NCBI GenBank assembly: GCA_019321725.1
Contig: CM033107.1
Coordinates: forward strand, 12,143,445-12,207,444
Length of the DNA stretch: 64,000 nt
From: Paulownia fortunei
Lineage: Eukaryota; Streptophyta; Magnoliopsida; Lamiales; Paulowniaceae
Direction of reading: 5' to 3'
Part shown: one piece after another, positions 32,716-45,114 of the stretch
Position numbering within the stretch: the stretch's first letter is position 1
Layout: each line of letters opens with the position of its first letter
The notes under the pieces: generated by a model
What the model was told of the DNA's origin: nothing
The model's input: the letters and a program-made list of their open reading frames with translations, nothing else
Databases searched by the model: none
Program-made: the position numbers and the translations under genes

Positions 32716-33397
32716 TGTTAGGTTCGCAAAATCACAGGATAACATGCACAACAAAAAGTTAGAATATTTCAACAAATAAAATAAAACATACATAAACTAA
32801 TTTAAACATGCATACATCATATGTATTAGCATATCCTAAATTTTGAGATAATTCAGTTTGTATTTCTGATTGCTCGCTTAATAAATAAAGCAAGAGTTTT
32901 GCAAATTTTGAGATAATTCAGTTTGTATTTCTGCTAATGTAGGGTATGAAACAACTCAAATTGCTATTCTCCTCACAAACTAATTATAGAAATTTAATTA
33001 AATGAATTCAAATATTCAATCCCAAATTAGAAACTGATTCACCAAGGACTCCAAGCATCATTCCTCTATGGGTATTCATACCTCAGGCAAGCCATGAATA
33101 TTCAATCCTTGCTAGTGAATTGAAATTCTTATTTCTAATTGAAAATATGGGAGTGCAACAAAAATTCTTAATTCAACTTGCGATAAAAAAATTATGTTGA
33201 TTCAAAGAAGTATGGAACATCTTTGATGGAAAAGAAATTCTTTTGTGAGAAAAGAAAAGAGAGAGATGCAAGAGAGGGAGTGGCTGATTTCTTGCTTCAA
33301 GAAGCACCATCAATTCGGCCCTTAGGTGTCTTGTGTATTTATACACAAGATAATTATGTCTTTATCCAATTAGGTCTTATATCACTCCTCTTTTATC
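32716..33397 (-). repeat. Copia LTR fragment 2 (minus orientation)
   Basis: It begins TGTTAGGTTCGCAAAATCAC, the same type of start as at 57379, and includes the phrase GCAAGCCATGAATATTC, also seen in fragment 1 in altered form. It runs up to the plus-orientation LTR at 33398. A 31-bp segment starting AAATTTTGAGATAATTCAG occurs twice, at 32838 and 32903. The frame at 33223-33408 has no recognisable similarity. Confidence 0.55.
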
Positions 33398-35571
33398 TAT
33401 TAGAGTAGGATGCCCAACACCACAATTAGATTGGGTATATTGTACTTCTTTCTTTTGTAAAACGATCTTATTCAGAATCATATTAATATAAAAAACACTT
33501 TTTTATCATATATCTTGTATTTTCTTTTGCATATTATATAAAATCCTTAAACTAAGTATAGCTACGACATGGTCGCGCATATCATGGCGATAATGGAATT
33601 TGCCTCTAAGGCTTTGGTCTTAAATAAGTTTTGAGTCAAGGGCTTTTGGAAATGGGACATCAAATAGCCCAATAGACTCGCACATATGATGCATGCTTGC
33701 ATGAGTAGGCTGTCTCATTCCATATGTATTAGCATAGAGACGCAAGTACATGTATGCGGGTACTTATTAGAGAGCAAATACACAGAACTGACATACTAGA
33801 AATTCTTAATTGAAAAAATCATTTGTGGAATTAAGAATCTCTATGTTACGATAGTGCACGACTAGTCTTTTGACTTGAGGCACTATAGTAATCTTGTGCG
33901 TGTCATGTCTTACTTTGATGTATTTTCTTATTGATGACAATCACAAAGGAATTACGTTGGGTATTGCATCTACATGTTTGGAGTTTAATGAGTGGCCAAC
34001 AGAGGATTCGTCATTTTTGGTAAAATAAGTGAATCTCCTATGTTTTTATAGTTCATAACTCTAAAATCCTTGGGCAATTATGATAAATGTCAGAAAAGAA
34101 TTTCTGACGATTCGTCTAGTGTTACTAGAACTTGAAATGGAATTATAGTTATTGAGTCAATTTGGGTTTTGACTTTTATCTATACCCTAGAGTCAATGTG
34201 GAGATCAATTAACGCAAGGACCTTGCATACATGGTAATCGTAATTATAATAGGATAACATGCTAGTTCACCTAAGACTAGTTTGTCATGATTACTTGTTA
34301 GATGTTTTCATGGATAGTGAGATTCTTGGTTTTAAAGAGTTAATTCCAAGCTGATTAATTAATTGAATTAATTAATCAAAATAATTATTATTCATAAGTT
34401 GTAATTATTATAAGCCCGCTACTGGCTTAGTAGTGAACCTAAAGGGTTGCACACAATTTGGAATGAATAATGTTTAGTTTAAAATTACTCTAAAGAGTTG
34501 GATACAAGTAATTAATTTGATTAATTAATTAAGGATTAAATTAATTCAAATTAGTTGAGTTAATTATCTAATTAAATAATAGAATTATTTAATTAGATCC
34601 AATAACATTGAAAATCTAATTTGGAGTGAATTAATTAATTAATTGGATCAATTAAATGAACTTGGACTAATTAATTAATTTGATTAATTAATGTGTTTGT
34701 TGAAGTCCAAGCCCAATTTGAAAATAGCTCATTAGTAGAAGCTGACTAAGAATATTAGAAGAATTAAACTAAATAAGAAAAATATTTTTTCTTATTTAAT
34801 TGATATAAGATATCAAGATTGAATTTATGGGATACGTTTAATATATCTAGTGGAGAGAGGGGCCAAAAATTGATGACCAATTAGATGTCATATTTTCGGC
34901 CATTAAGGAGAAGAGGGAGAGGGGATTTAGGATATATGTCGATTTAGTTTGTTAGGAAATTTAGACTTTCCAAACAATTAAATATTAGGTTTGACTTAAT
35001 TTTAATAGCCACCACACAAATAGAAGAAAGAAGACGAATTCCCACACTTTTCATCTCTCTAAAAAATTCGGCCATCACTAAGAAAAGAAAAAAATATTTT
35101 TCTTTCATTTTTCTTCTCTCTTCTTTGTTCTTCAAATATCCTAGTGTATTGTTCTTTTTACACTAGTTGGATTAATAACAATAACAAAATATTTAATTTG
35201 ATTCTATCGGTTGGATTAAAGATTAGTGTTCACTCCCCTTTTAGGCTTGAAAAAGAAAATAAAGAACACTAGCAAGTTCTTTATTTTTGATTATTCTAGT
35301 CCAAGGTGTGGACTTCTTTAGAGGGAGCACGCTTGGACTCCTCGGTGAGAGATTTGCTACAATCCAACAATTGATTTCCTCAAGCTTTATACTGAATCAG
35401 AGAATCAAAAAAGGGTAACGAATTACATCATCACTATATTTATATTTTGTTTATTGAACTGTTAATAACACCGATCATTAGAATCATTATGAAATCAGGG
35501 ATAATGCAATTAACGTTACTGCATGTTTTATTTAAAAAATTATTTTTTGCTGCATTATAGTGAACGCAACA
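33398..35571 (+). repeat. 5' LTR of copia copy 1 (2174 bp)
   Basis: It starts at the place equivalent to TGTTAGAGTAGGATGCCC at 56659 (here TATTAGAGTAGG) and ends GAACGCAACA just before the primer site. The complete reversed LTR at 57379-59551 is 2173 bp, so the length is typical. The interior has many ATTAATTAATT phrases (34330-34700). Confidence 0.88.
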
Positions 35572-35572
35572 G

Positions 35573-35586
35573 TAGTATCAGAGCCA
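35573..35586 (+). other. Primer binding site of copia copy 1
   Basis: TAGTATCAGAGCC follows the LTR after one base and matches the tRNA-Met-complementary TGGTATCAGAGC except for its second base. Confidence 0.85.
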
Positions 35587-35744
35587 CAGTTTGCATTATT
35601 CACACTTGATGTGATTAGTTTTGATGTTTATTTGATAAATATGGCTTTGTTGTTTTTGTATTTTTGGAGATTAGACACAATTAATTTTATTAATTACACG
35701 TAAAATGTTTTAAAATCATTAAAATATTAAACCAAAGCATATGA

Positions 35745-36005
35745 TGCGTTTAGACCCGAAGGCCACGTGCGGGGGCGGGCTGTGTTGCTGCGAGGCAGCA
35801 GCAGCACGAGCGATTGTCGCCCATGCATGTTGCTGCGCACAGTGCACTATTGTGCAAAACGTGAGCACTTTTGCGCACGCTGCTGCACGTTGTGTGCGTG
35901 CAGTGGGCGTAGGCAAGGGTTGGCCACGCACCAGTTTGCTGCGTGCAGGGGCTGGTTCTACCCTGGCTGTGCGCGTGGGACTTGGTAGCAGTTTGCCGTC
36001 GGGTG
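35745..36005 (+). other. GC-rich island in the copia leader
   Basis: About 260 bases of markedly GC-rich sequence with repeated TGCTGCG, GCAGCAGC and GCGCAC phrases sit inside otherwise AT-rich leader between primer site and gag. Two plus-strand frames and one minus-strand frame are open through it, but their translations are Ala/Cys/Arg-rich and fit composition, not a family. I treat it as a structured leader segment. Confidence 0.7.
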
Positions 36006-37229
36006 ATTCATTTACATGTGATTTTGATAAATATTCTATTTTATCAATTTAAAATTAATTCTTAATTTTAAAATGCTAAAAAATTATTTTTCATAAAATA
36101 GAATATTGTGTCTAAGTCTTGAAAATGCATTGTTTAACAACTTGACAAATTTATTTGCTTTAAAATTCACGTGATAAATATTTATTGGATGTTTTGTTTA
36201 GGGGTGATCATGAGCCTATGACCAATGTGACTGGATGTTTTAATTATCTTGGATTTTTGGGCCTACATGTCTCTTATTCTATTTTTTTATATTGCATTTA
36301 ATTTTTTACAAAGAGAGTTGAAATAAAAGTGAGTTTCTATTTTAAATTTTGTAAATGGAGGATATTTGATGTTTGAAGGCCCATGCTCGTATGGGTTATT
36401 AAATGCAAATGTAATAAAATAGTTCTTTATATTTCTACCCTTAGATTGACCTTGACCAATTTTGGCTCAAACGGGTCGCATAGGTTGACCATGATTATCT
36501 CATCGCTTTTTGTGTAGGATGTATGTTAGAATTAATTTAATGCTTTTACTTGCGCATATGATGATAAGTATTAAATAACCTACTTAGTGATTTAATTGAT
36601 GAGGTCCTGGAAAATTGAAAACCCCAAATTTTTGAAACTTAAAGAGATTTTTTTTGATTTCAAATAAAAATGGATAAGAAAGATTCCATGCCTACTATCA
36701 AAGATAGAGACATGACGATGCTACCGCACTTGATCACTGACCATGAGTCGTGGGTGGCCTTGTGTTGGAAAGCTATGATGCTCGTGGGATGCTACCAATC
36801 ATAGAGATGCTCGTGGGATGGACTCGTCATTATGTTGGCTATAAGTTGTGGGACATCTTGATGCTCCATCTACATGAACGTTTGATGGGTGCTATTTGAC
36901 ACTTAGTACCATATGGTCTCATAAATTTAGGGTATATAGGAAGAGGTGACGCAAAACAAACTTGAGGTTGTATAGTGATATAATCATCAAAGAGTTGACC
37001 ATTGATAGAAATATTTCACAGGCTCATAAAATTAGGGTGTGAAATATTTTTGTTGGACGTCAAGTCCACTAGAAAATTTGATTTTCCTACACTTCCATTA
37101 GGGGTAATGGAGTTTGAACAAAATAGTGGGAGACATTTAGTATTAAAGACCTTATATTAAATGAATATGATTTTTCCATAGTTTACGCATTTTCTGCTTT
37201 GTTAAAGTTTTGTATATATTTCTAATAAA

Positions 37230-38995
37230 ATGGAAAAGTATCCACTAGTAACAATCCTTGAACAAAATAAATTAACTGGGCCAAACTTTGTTGATTGGCT
37301 AAAAAACCTTAGGATAATCCTTCAATCTGAGAAGATGGCATACATCCTCGATACTGCGCCTCCTTCGGTTCCACTAGAGGAAATTACTTCTGGCTTATGC
37401 AGATTACCTACATCATGTTGATGATAATTTGCAGGTTCGATGCTATATGTTGGCATCGATATCAAATGAGCTACAGAGGCAAAACGAGGATTAAGATACT
37501 GCTTATGGGATCTTCCTTCACCTACAAGAGTTGTATGATGAACGTACTAGGTAGACGAGATATCAAATCTCAAAGGAGATTTTTAGATGTCATATGGCTA
37601 AGGGCTCTTTATCCCATAACCATATATTGAAGATGATAGCCCTCATTGAATGACTTGCGTCCCTTAGAGTCGTTATGGAGAACAAACTCTATACGGACCT
37701 TCTGCTGCAATCTCTGCCTCCCTCATTTGACACCTTTGTTGTCAACTTTAACATACACAACATAGAGACTAGTTTCCCTAAGCTTGTAAACTTGTTAAAT
37801 ACGGTTGAGTCCACTATGAAAAAGGACAAGCCAGCTATGCTTGTTGGATCATCTTTCAGATCAAAGGCTGCGAAGCCCAAGAGAGAAAATAGGAAAGGAA
37901 AGGGTTTCTCCAAACACAACAAGCTGAAGGCGAAGGGCAGTGTCAAGAAGGTTTCTTCTCAAGCCAATGACAAGTGTCATTACCGTGGTAAATCAGGGCA
38001 CTGGAAGAGAAACTCTCAGGAGTATCTTGCAAGCTTGAAAAGTTCATGTATCTATTTTGTTGAAGTTAACTTACCTATTAACGATGCTTATTGGGTATTG
38101 GATACAAGATGTGGCTCACATATCTGTAATGATTTGCATATGATGACAAGAAGTAGGAAGTTGGATGGAGAAGAGACGATCCTAAGAATGGAGAATAGAG
38201 CAAGGGCTGCTGCATTGGCTATAGACACTGTTAATCTAGCTTTTGAAAATGGTTATGTAATAGTTTTGAATAATTGTCTTTATGTTCTGGATATTATAAA
38301 AAAATATTTTCTCTATTCCTGTTTTGGATAGAGAATGTTTTAGATTTACTATTAAGAATGGAAATTATTCCATTTTCAAATGTTCTAATTTTATCTATTT
38401 AGATTCTTTGATAATTGTTTATATATTGTTACTCCCCATAACCCTATTCTCACAATTCAACAAAATAAAAGAAAATTACATAATCATAGTTCTATGAGCC
38501 TATGGTACTCAAGATTAGGGCATATTTCTGAGAAGAGAATTAACAAGTTGACATAATTGCTTGATCTGAAGGACGAGTAAGAACTGTCAACATGTGAGTC
38601 CTGTCTTAAAAGAAAGATGATCAAATCTCCATTTGTTGGATAAGTGGAGCGAGCCAAATATATATTGGATTTGATCCATACACATGTATGTGGGCCACTA
38701 AGTGTCAGTGCTCGAGGGACCTATAACTACTTTTTAACTCTATGTATGGTTATGTGTACCTTTTAAGGTACAAGTCTAAAGTCTTTGAAAAGTTCAAAGA
38801 ATTCAGAAGTGAAGTAGAGAAATAAATTGGCTTAAGAATAAAGCCTTTTCGATTTGATCAAGGAGGTGAATACTTAAGCACAGAGGTTTTAAATTATCTA
38901 AAAGAGAATGTGATTCTCTCACAGTGGACTCCTACTGCTACTCCACAACTTAACGGAGTTACGGAGCGTAGGAATTGAACCTTGTTGGACATAGT
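37230..38995 (+). pseudogene. Gag-protease-integrase of copia copy 1 (broken)
   Basis: Gag opens MEKYPLVTILEQNKLTGPNF (the UBN2-type gag start, W in DWLKNL) and shifts frame near 37395. The open part 37675-38331 continues with LQSLPPSFDTFVVNFN and a basic linker. Its nucleocapsid knuckle is CHYRGKSGHWKRNS, where the second Cys is Arg and the last is Ser, so zinc binding is lost. The protease has WVLDTRCGSHIC, where the G of D-T-G is Arg. Then come the GAG-pre-integrase phrase SLWYSRLGHISEKRINKL and CESCLKRKM, and integrase to TERR.N.TLLD before the junction at 38995. Confidence 0.88.
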
Positions 38996-41616
38996 TGTAA
39001 TACCCAAGCCTCACACTACTCACTTGGCCAATATGATTCATGCACTATATGCTACTTATATGCTAATTTTCATTAACATCTACATCGCATCTTTTATATT
39101 ATTCTTAATCATTATACCTCCAATGCTATCACTTGATATTAGTGGTTGAGATCCTACAACCTAATTAAATAATTCTATATTAGATAAGATAAAGAATAGA
39201 TTGATCAATATAGTGGATATTCATAGGTTATATGTTATAATTTTAGAAGTGTTAAAGGTGTTACTAGTAAGCTTACTATTCGAATTGATCGAGGTGTTTT
39301 AAAGGTATACATGCATAGATTAACATACTTGGGATATTGTACATGATATAATGTGATTTAAGTGTCATAATACAAGGTTCATATGTGCATGTAATTTTAG
39401 AAAATAAAAACTAGACAATTATTTAAGAATCGGATGTCGATCGGTTTGGAGATCGAATGGACAGTTAAGAAATTAGGGCATAATGTATTATCCGATCATA
39501 TGGAGATTAAAGTAGGTTGTACATAGATAAATAAGTAATGAGAAATACTAGATTAGGGCTGTATAAGGTGTGAAAAATATCAGATTTGAACCACAACTTG
39601 ACACCTCAACCTTGCCACCTCAAGCTTTGCCACCTCAAACTTCCACCTCAACCTTTCTTCATTCTATCCTTGAGCCACGACCAAAAACTATTTTCTGAGC
39701 TATTTCACTTCCAAAACCTTCATATTGAATGTTAGAAATTGCTCTCAAGTAATTCAAGTAAAGAAAAAAAGTGAAGGAAGCAAGGGAAGTAAGGAGGAGC
39801 AAGTTGAATCTAAAATTTGTGCATAGGTGAGCTTTAATTCATGTTTTTTTTTATTTAAGTTCTTGAATTGTTTGACGGTTTATAATTTTTAAAGCTTCTA
39901 TTATTGATTATAATCATGTTAGGATATTATTTGTGGTCTTTTAGTTCACAAAATAATGATTTTTAGTTGCAAAAATTAATAAAAAATCACTAGGGACAGA
40001 AACTGTATACTTGCTGATTTTTGATATTTATACTTTATATATGTATAATAACTTGATTAAAACCTGTATTTTTCACCATATATGTGTTTATATATGAGTC
40101 TAGGTGATGTATTAAGTTTAGAGAGGTTATAAATTGAAATATAGTGTGATAATTAAAGAGATGCTCAAAACTGTCTTCTTTAAATTTCAGATTCTATCCT
40201 ATGTGAATGGGGCTGGTTTTACAGAAATGAATCCATTAGTTTTGGCAGTAATTTGACTTGTTTGTCTCCTTATATATATTATCTAAGTATGGTGAAAATT
40301 TTGGAGTGATTGAATATACTTAAAGGTGCCAAAACTATTAATATCATGAAGTGTGCAAAACTGTCATGGTAGGAAAACAATCTGTTTCAGTATGTCATGA
40401 AGAGAGCTGAACTTGGGAAGCTATATCTATATTTTTAGTAATTCTATGATATGGTTACATTTATATACATGTTATCTAAGTGTGGTAAAAATTTGGGAGT
40501 GATTGAATATGCTTAGGGATGTCAAAATTATCATACAACTAAATTGGAGAGCAACTAAATATGAAAATGTAAATCTGTCCTATTGATAACTTAGCATATT
40601 TCAATCTAGACATGTTGCTATTGAGTGTTAACAATTAGGTACATGATATTAAAGTTATAATACTTCAATTATATGATGTTTACATGTATCTAAGATGAGA
40701 AATTAAGGCATTTGAGGGACTAAATTGAGTTTTAGTTTGTGAAAGCATGATTGTTACCTAGATAGCTTGGTGTTTAAGGTCTTAGTATGATATTTTATGC
40801 TTTCAACTTGCCAAATTGGGAATGACGCTTGATGTTGGGTAATATTACAGGATATTTTAAGAGGAATAATAAACAAATCTAAACTAAGCCACCAACCAAG
40901 TGAAAGGTAAGTAAAGATCCATTTGCAACTACAATGTATGAACATAGTATGTCTTGAAGTATTTATACCTAATGTGTTGACGATATTAAATTTGACTGAG
41001 AGTCTTATGATTCTTGAAACATGTTGAGAGCAAGATGACTTGCATTTCAGATTGAACATACCATTCATGAGCATTTACATGTGCATGCACAACATATGAG
41101 TATAGTGGAGGTTCTTGCATGCACGATATGATTTGAGACATGGTTTTCAGAAAGAAAATATTTTGGTTGGCCACTATTAGTGTACCGAGGCATGCGAGGC
41201 ATGCTTATATGATATTTTGGGGCACCGTGAGTATTACTTCTCGGAGGATCACAAGGGTTAACAAGGGGTGTGCCTCTGGTGGTCACGAGAGGGTGGACAA
41301 AATGTCCTTACTTCTTATAAAAGTATAAGCTATTATTTTGATTTTTGTGTCTATCGTATTATAACTTTGGGATGTCATGTCCTATATAACTCTTGAAATT
41401 TTATAGTAAATAACTCGTGACTGTGATGGGTGTTGTGTTTTTATAGAAACGGTGATTTTTCTATATACAGAGTTATATGTAAGAAAACACTTTCACTGTT
41501 TTTTCAAAGTACGACAGTTGACAAAAAAATTATATATATACACATATACACACATGTGCTACCTTGTCAAAATTATTATTATATCAATATTATATTTTAG
41601 TGGTGGGGGTGTTACA
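38996..41616 (+). mobile_element. Tekay-type LTR (2621 bp) joining two copia pieces
   Basis: It begins TGTAATACCCAAGCC and ends GGGGGTGTTACA, and is collinear with the reverse complement of the solo LTR at 20774-23638, including the two-unit internal duplication and the GTGTACCGAGGC block. There is no primer site or internal region. The flanking five bases differ (ATAGT left, ACACT right), so there is no target duplication, and the copia sequence on the two sides is not collinear. The frames at 40754-41328 lie inside the LTR and are not genes. Confidence 0.9.
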
Positions 41617-43085
41617 ACACTAGAAGAGGAACTATAAGGAATACCTTACAAGCCTAAAGAGTTCAGGTATTTATTTTGTTTAAGTTAACTTATCTATTAA
41701 TGATTATTCTTAGGTGTTAGATACTGGTTGTGGGTCTCACATTTGCAATGATTTGTAAATAATGGCAAGAAGTAGACAACTGAGTAGATGAGAGACAATT
41801 CTGCAGCTGGGGAATGGAGCAAAGGTTGGTGCATTAGCCATAGGAATTGTAAACTTAGCTTTGAATATTAGTTTTGTTTTAGTATTAAACAATTGTCTTT
41901 ATGCATCGGATATTGTTAAGAATATCATCTCCATTCCTATTTTAGATGGAGAAGGCTATGGGTTTTTATTTGAGAATGGAAAGTGTTCCATTTCTAGATG
42001 CTCTACTTTGATCTTTACTTGCATATTGATGAATGGTTATATATTTAACTCCCCCTAACTCCATTTTTCATATTCAACAAAAAAAAAAAGATAATCACAG
42101 TTCCCTAACTCTCTTGCACGCAAGATTAGGTTACATTTCTGAGAAGATAATCCACAATTTGGCATAATTGCTTGACCTTAGAGGTGAGCAAGGCCTGCTA
42201 ACATGTGAATATTGTCTCAAAGAAAAAATGATCAAATTTCCATTTGTTGGACAAGTGGAGTGAGCTAAAGATCTGTTGGATTTGATCCATACAAATATAT
42301 GTTGGCCACTTAGTAGTTAGTGCTCGAGGAAACTATCTTTATTTTATAACCTTTATCGATGATTATTCTAGGTATGGTTATGTGTGTCTGATGAGGTACA
42401 AATTTGAAGACTTTGAAAAGTTCAAAGATACAAAGTGGAGAAACAGACTGGGCTAAGTATCAAAGCTCTTTGATCAAATTGAGGATGTGAATACTTGAGC
42501 ACATAGTTTCTCAATTGTCTAAAAGAGAATGTGATTCTATCTCAGTGGACTCTTCCTGCTCCTTCTCAACTCAACAGAGTTGTGGAGCATAGGAATATAA
42601 ATTTATTAGACATGGTTCGATCGATGATAAGTTTTACTGGACTTCCTCTTTCATTCTGGGGATATGCCCTAGAAACAGTGGCATATCTATTGAACAGAGT
42701 GCCAATAAAGTTTGTGTCAAAAATACCATATAAGATGTGGGTTTGGGAAACCACCCTCCTACAAATACCTTAGGATATGGGGGTACGTAAGTAATAAATT
42801 GGATATAAGATCTAATTTATGCAAGTTTGTGGGGTATCCAAAAGAATCCATTGGTAACTACTTTTACGACTCCTCGTAACAAATGGTGTTTATTTCAAGG
42901 AATGACATCTTCTTAGAGGAGAATTTTTTATTGGAAAGAAATGGCGAAGTCGTGGAACTTTAAGAAGTTCAAGAACCACAAGACATCCCAATAAACACAA
43001 TAATGACCAACCAGCTAAGGCTGAGCCTTCTGACACACAACTTTCTGGCAGATCCAAAAGGATCTCAAAACCACCTTAGAAGGAT
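41617..43085 (+). pseudogene. Copia copy 2, piece from zinc knuckle to integrase end
   Basis: The piece starts within the codons just after the knuckle (EEYL.SLKSSGIYF), then the protease region VLDTGCGSHICNDL with D-T-G intact. 41861-42058 has VLVLNNCLYASDIVKNI, then the pre-integrase and integrase domains. 42531-42773 has RNINLLDMVRSMISFTGLPL, YALETVAYLLNRVP and PYKMWVWE. The sequence runs on through the linker phrase RSKRISKPP and stops at about 43085, before RT. It has many stops. It is a different copy from the one left of the LTR because both contain protease and integrase. Confidence 0.87.
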
Positions 43086-44924
43086 CTCATATAATACCTT
43101 CTATTTGATTTGTCTTAGTGATTTCTTTTTTTATTTTATTCTCATTTTTGTATTCTTTAATACTACAAGTCCTTTAGTCCTCTTAGGTTATGCTTTATTA
43201 CAATTACAATTTTAATTCAATAAATATCTTCAAAATAAAATAACAAGAAAAATATACTCATAAAAGTACCCACATCAGTTGGTAGAACCTGAATAAACTG
43301 ACTCGAGCTTTGAAAAATTGTAGGAAATTGATTGGTTTGGGATTTTGGGGACTCTAACCATAATCCCTTCTTTTTGTGATCTCTTTAGTGACTCGTTATT
43401 AGTTTTTTCTCTTTAAGAAGATGGCTTCAAGCCATCCGTACAGCTTTATAGTAGACTAAATTTTAGTATCTTTATGAAAGCTACGTCTTTACTCAAAGGA
43501 TCTGTCCTTTTTAAGTTGCTTCACTTTGCAATCTAGCAATATTCTCCTGAGAAATTCATTTCAGTATTTATATTTTGATAATCAATCGCATATAATCAAT
43601 TGAAAAACTTACATAAATTCTGTGTGAAGCATGATCAACCCAATCTTGAGAATTGCCGGCACCTGCATTAATTACTCTTTAATTATATCCACATAAATAT
43701 GTGAAAGACACATTCTTACTTAAAAAATTATTGGAATCAATTCAGGAATTTTATTAGATGATGTCACCCCTAGAAACAGATAAAATGTAACACATTCTTC
43801 TTGAAATGACTATCCCTTAGGTGCAACAGCTCGTGATTTGCAAGAGCCCATCACAACAAATTGCAATCTCACACTTTATCACAACAAATTAGACAAGCTG
43901 AGATGCCTCTGAAAGTTGGTCATAGATCACAGATTCCATCTCATTCCAAAGTGTATCAGCCCAAGGTTTTGAGTTGGAGAATGCATGTTTAAAAAAGAAA
44001 AATTGCTGAAAAACAAAGTAAATATATTAGTTAGCTTGTGGTTATTGAGAAAATTACATTCCTTTATGTTATAAATAGTACAAAAATTGTGACGATCCAA
44101 ATGAAGAATAAGATATCTCTTTTACTGGATGTATTCACAAGTTACTCCATGTCTTAGCATATATCCATTAACTTAAAAAAAATCATGAATTAAATGATAA
44201 AGTTTTAGCAGGCAACATGGATTGGAAAATAAACAAAATAAAACTATCACGAACTTTGGCAATCACATAGTAAATGGATTATCTGGTACTTTAGTACCCC
44301 ATCACATGGAAAAGGACGATCACTTCAGGAATTCGTAGCAAAGAAATTGTTTTTCTACAACCCATTAACGCCTTAAGCCTTAAAAAAGATAACTGTGAAT
44401 GCAAGTAATAATTTCAGTGAATTAAAAAAAAAGAAAGAAAATCAACTGCAATCCATTACCTACCACCTTAAAATTCTCCCTCCAATTTCTTCCTTCAGAC
44501 CTGCAAATACTGTGTTTAATTAAACGCTCCTCTGGGTCCCCTCCATTTCTTTAATCCTCATCTCCATATTTCAACTCAATCCCATTAAATTATATAAACT
44601 AATTTTACTTTGTATTGCACCTAGTTGGGGTTAAAGAAATAAAGATTCAAGAGGGTCAAGAAAAATTTCACACACTACATAGGCACATACGGTCAGATTA
44701 GATTTCTCAATCTTTAGCATGTGTCTCGGCGGCTTTTTTAGTAGTTTTGAACTATACCATCACCCACCTCCTTGTCTGGCCTCTTTCCAATTGTCACTCA
44801 AACTTCCAAACCACACGCATATTTATACTTGAGGTTCTCTATTTATATATACATACATATAGATAAGTTAAATATACATATATAGAGAAAAGAGGGAGAA
44901 GAAGAAATCATACCTGCGAAGCCA
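43086..44924. other. Stretch without recognisable element, one candidate exon
   Basis: No transposon domain or LTR family known from the window is seen here. The sequence is AT-rich with A/T tracts. One possible host-gene remnant, a 39-codon terminal exon on the minus strand, is listed separately at 43889-44005. Confidence 0.45.
43889..44005 (-). pseudogene. Candidate terminal exon of an unidentified gene
   Basis: On the minus strand a pyrimidine-rich tract ending TTTTTCAG (44006 upward) is followed by 38 open codons and TAA at 43889-43891. The translation begins QFFFFKHAFSNSKPW and continues with ADTLWNEMESVIYDQ and LSEASQLV. Its mixed composition (two W, regular acidic and hydrophobic spacing) looks like real protein rather than chance translation of AT-rich DNA. 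I do not recognise the family. No upstream exon was found before the gypsy fragments at 44925, so it may be an isolated remnant or one exon of a gene interrupted by large insertions. It is short enough to be chance. Confidence 0.4.
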
Positions 44925-45112
44925 GTGAAGAATAACGGGGATTGGAGAGAATCAGATGCGAAGCGAGAAAAGCTGGTCGGTGAAGCAAATGGGACTTTTT
45001 CCATTTTCTTTACGGACAAGGCCAAGTATTGGCTCAAATCCTTGCCTTTCGGTTTCATCACAACTTGGGAGGCTATGATACAAGCATTTCTTGCCAAATA
45101 CTTTACTAAATA
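44925..45112 (+). pseudogene. Gypsy gag fragment (Athila-like)
   Basis: The translation TFSIFFTDKAKYWLKSLPFG, continuing ITTWEAMIQAFLAKYF, is the retrotransposon gag core: the usual S/F-L-x-D-x-A-x-x-W-L, then TTW and F-L-x-K-Y-F. Wording is closest to Athila-type or related gypsy gag. Only some 40 codons are recognisable (44990-45112); the rest of the element is absent. It is followed directly by a Tekay LTR piece. Confidence 0.75.
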
Positions 45113-45114
45113 AG

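Larger units (their letters stand above)
33398..38995 (+). mobile_element. Ty1/copia element, copy 1 (5' two thirds)
   Basis: Complete 5' LTR, tRNA-Met-type primer site, a 1.6-kb leader with a GC-rich island, then gag, protease and integrase until an abrupt end at 38995, where a Tekay LTR starts. RT and RNase H are missing. The order with integrase ahead of RT, and the gag wording, are copia. The polyprotein has several frameshifts and stops. Confidence 0.88.

Noticed and set aside
35741..36052. 103-codon plus-strand ORF and overlapping frames in the GC-rich island
   Set aside because: Several frames are open at once because AT-rich stops are rare in GC-rich sequence. The translations are Ala/Cys/Arg-rich with no domain, and the region is a retrotransposon leader.
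38996..41616. Ordinary solo LTR inserted in a single copia element
   Set aside because: The flanking bases do not match and the copia domains on the two sides overlap in content instead of continuing, so a simple insertion is excluded.
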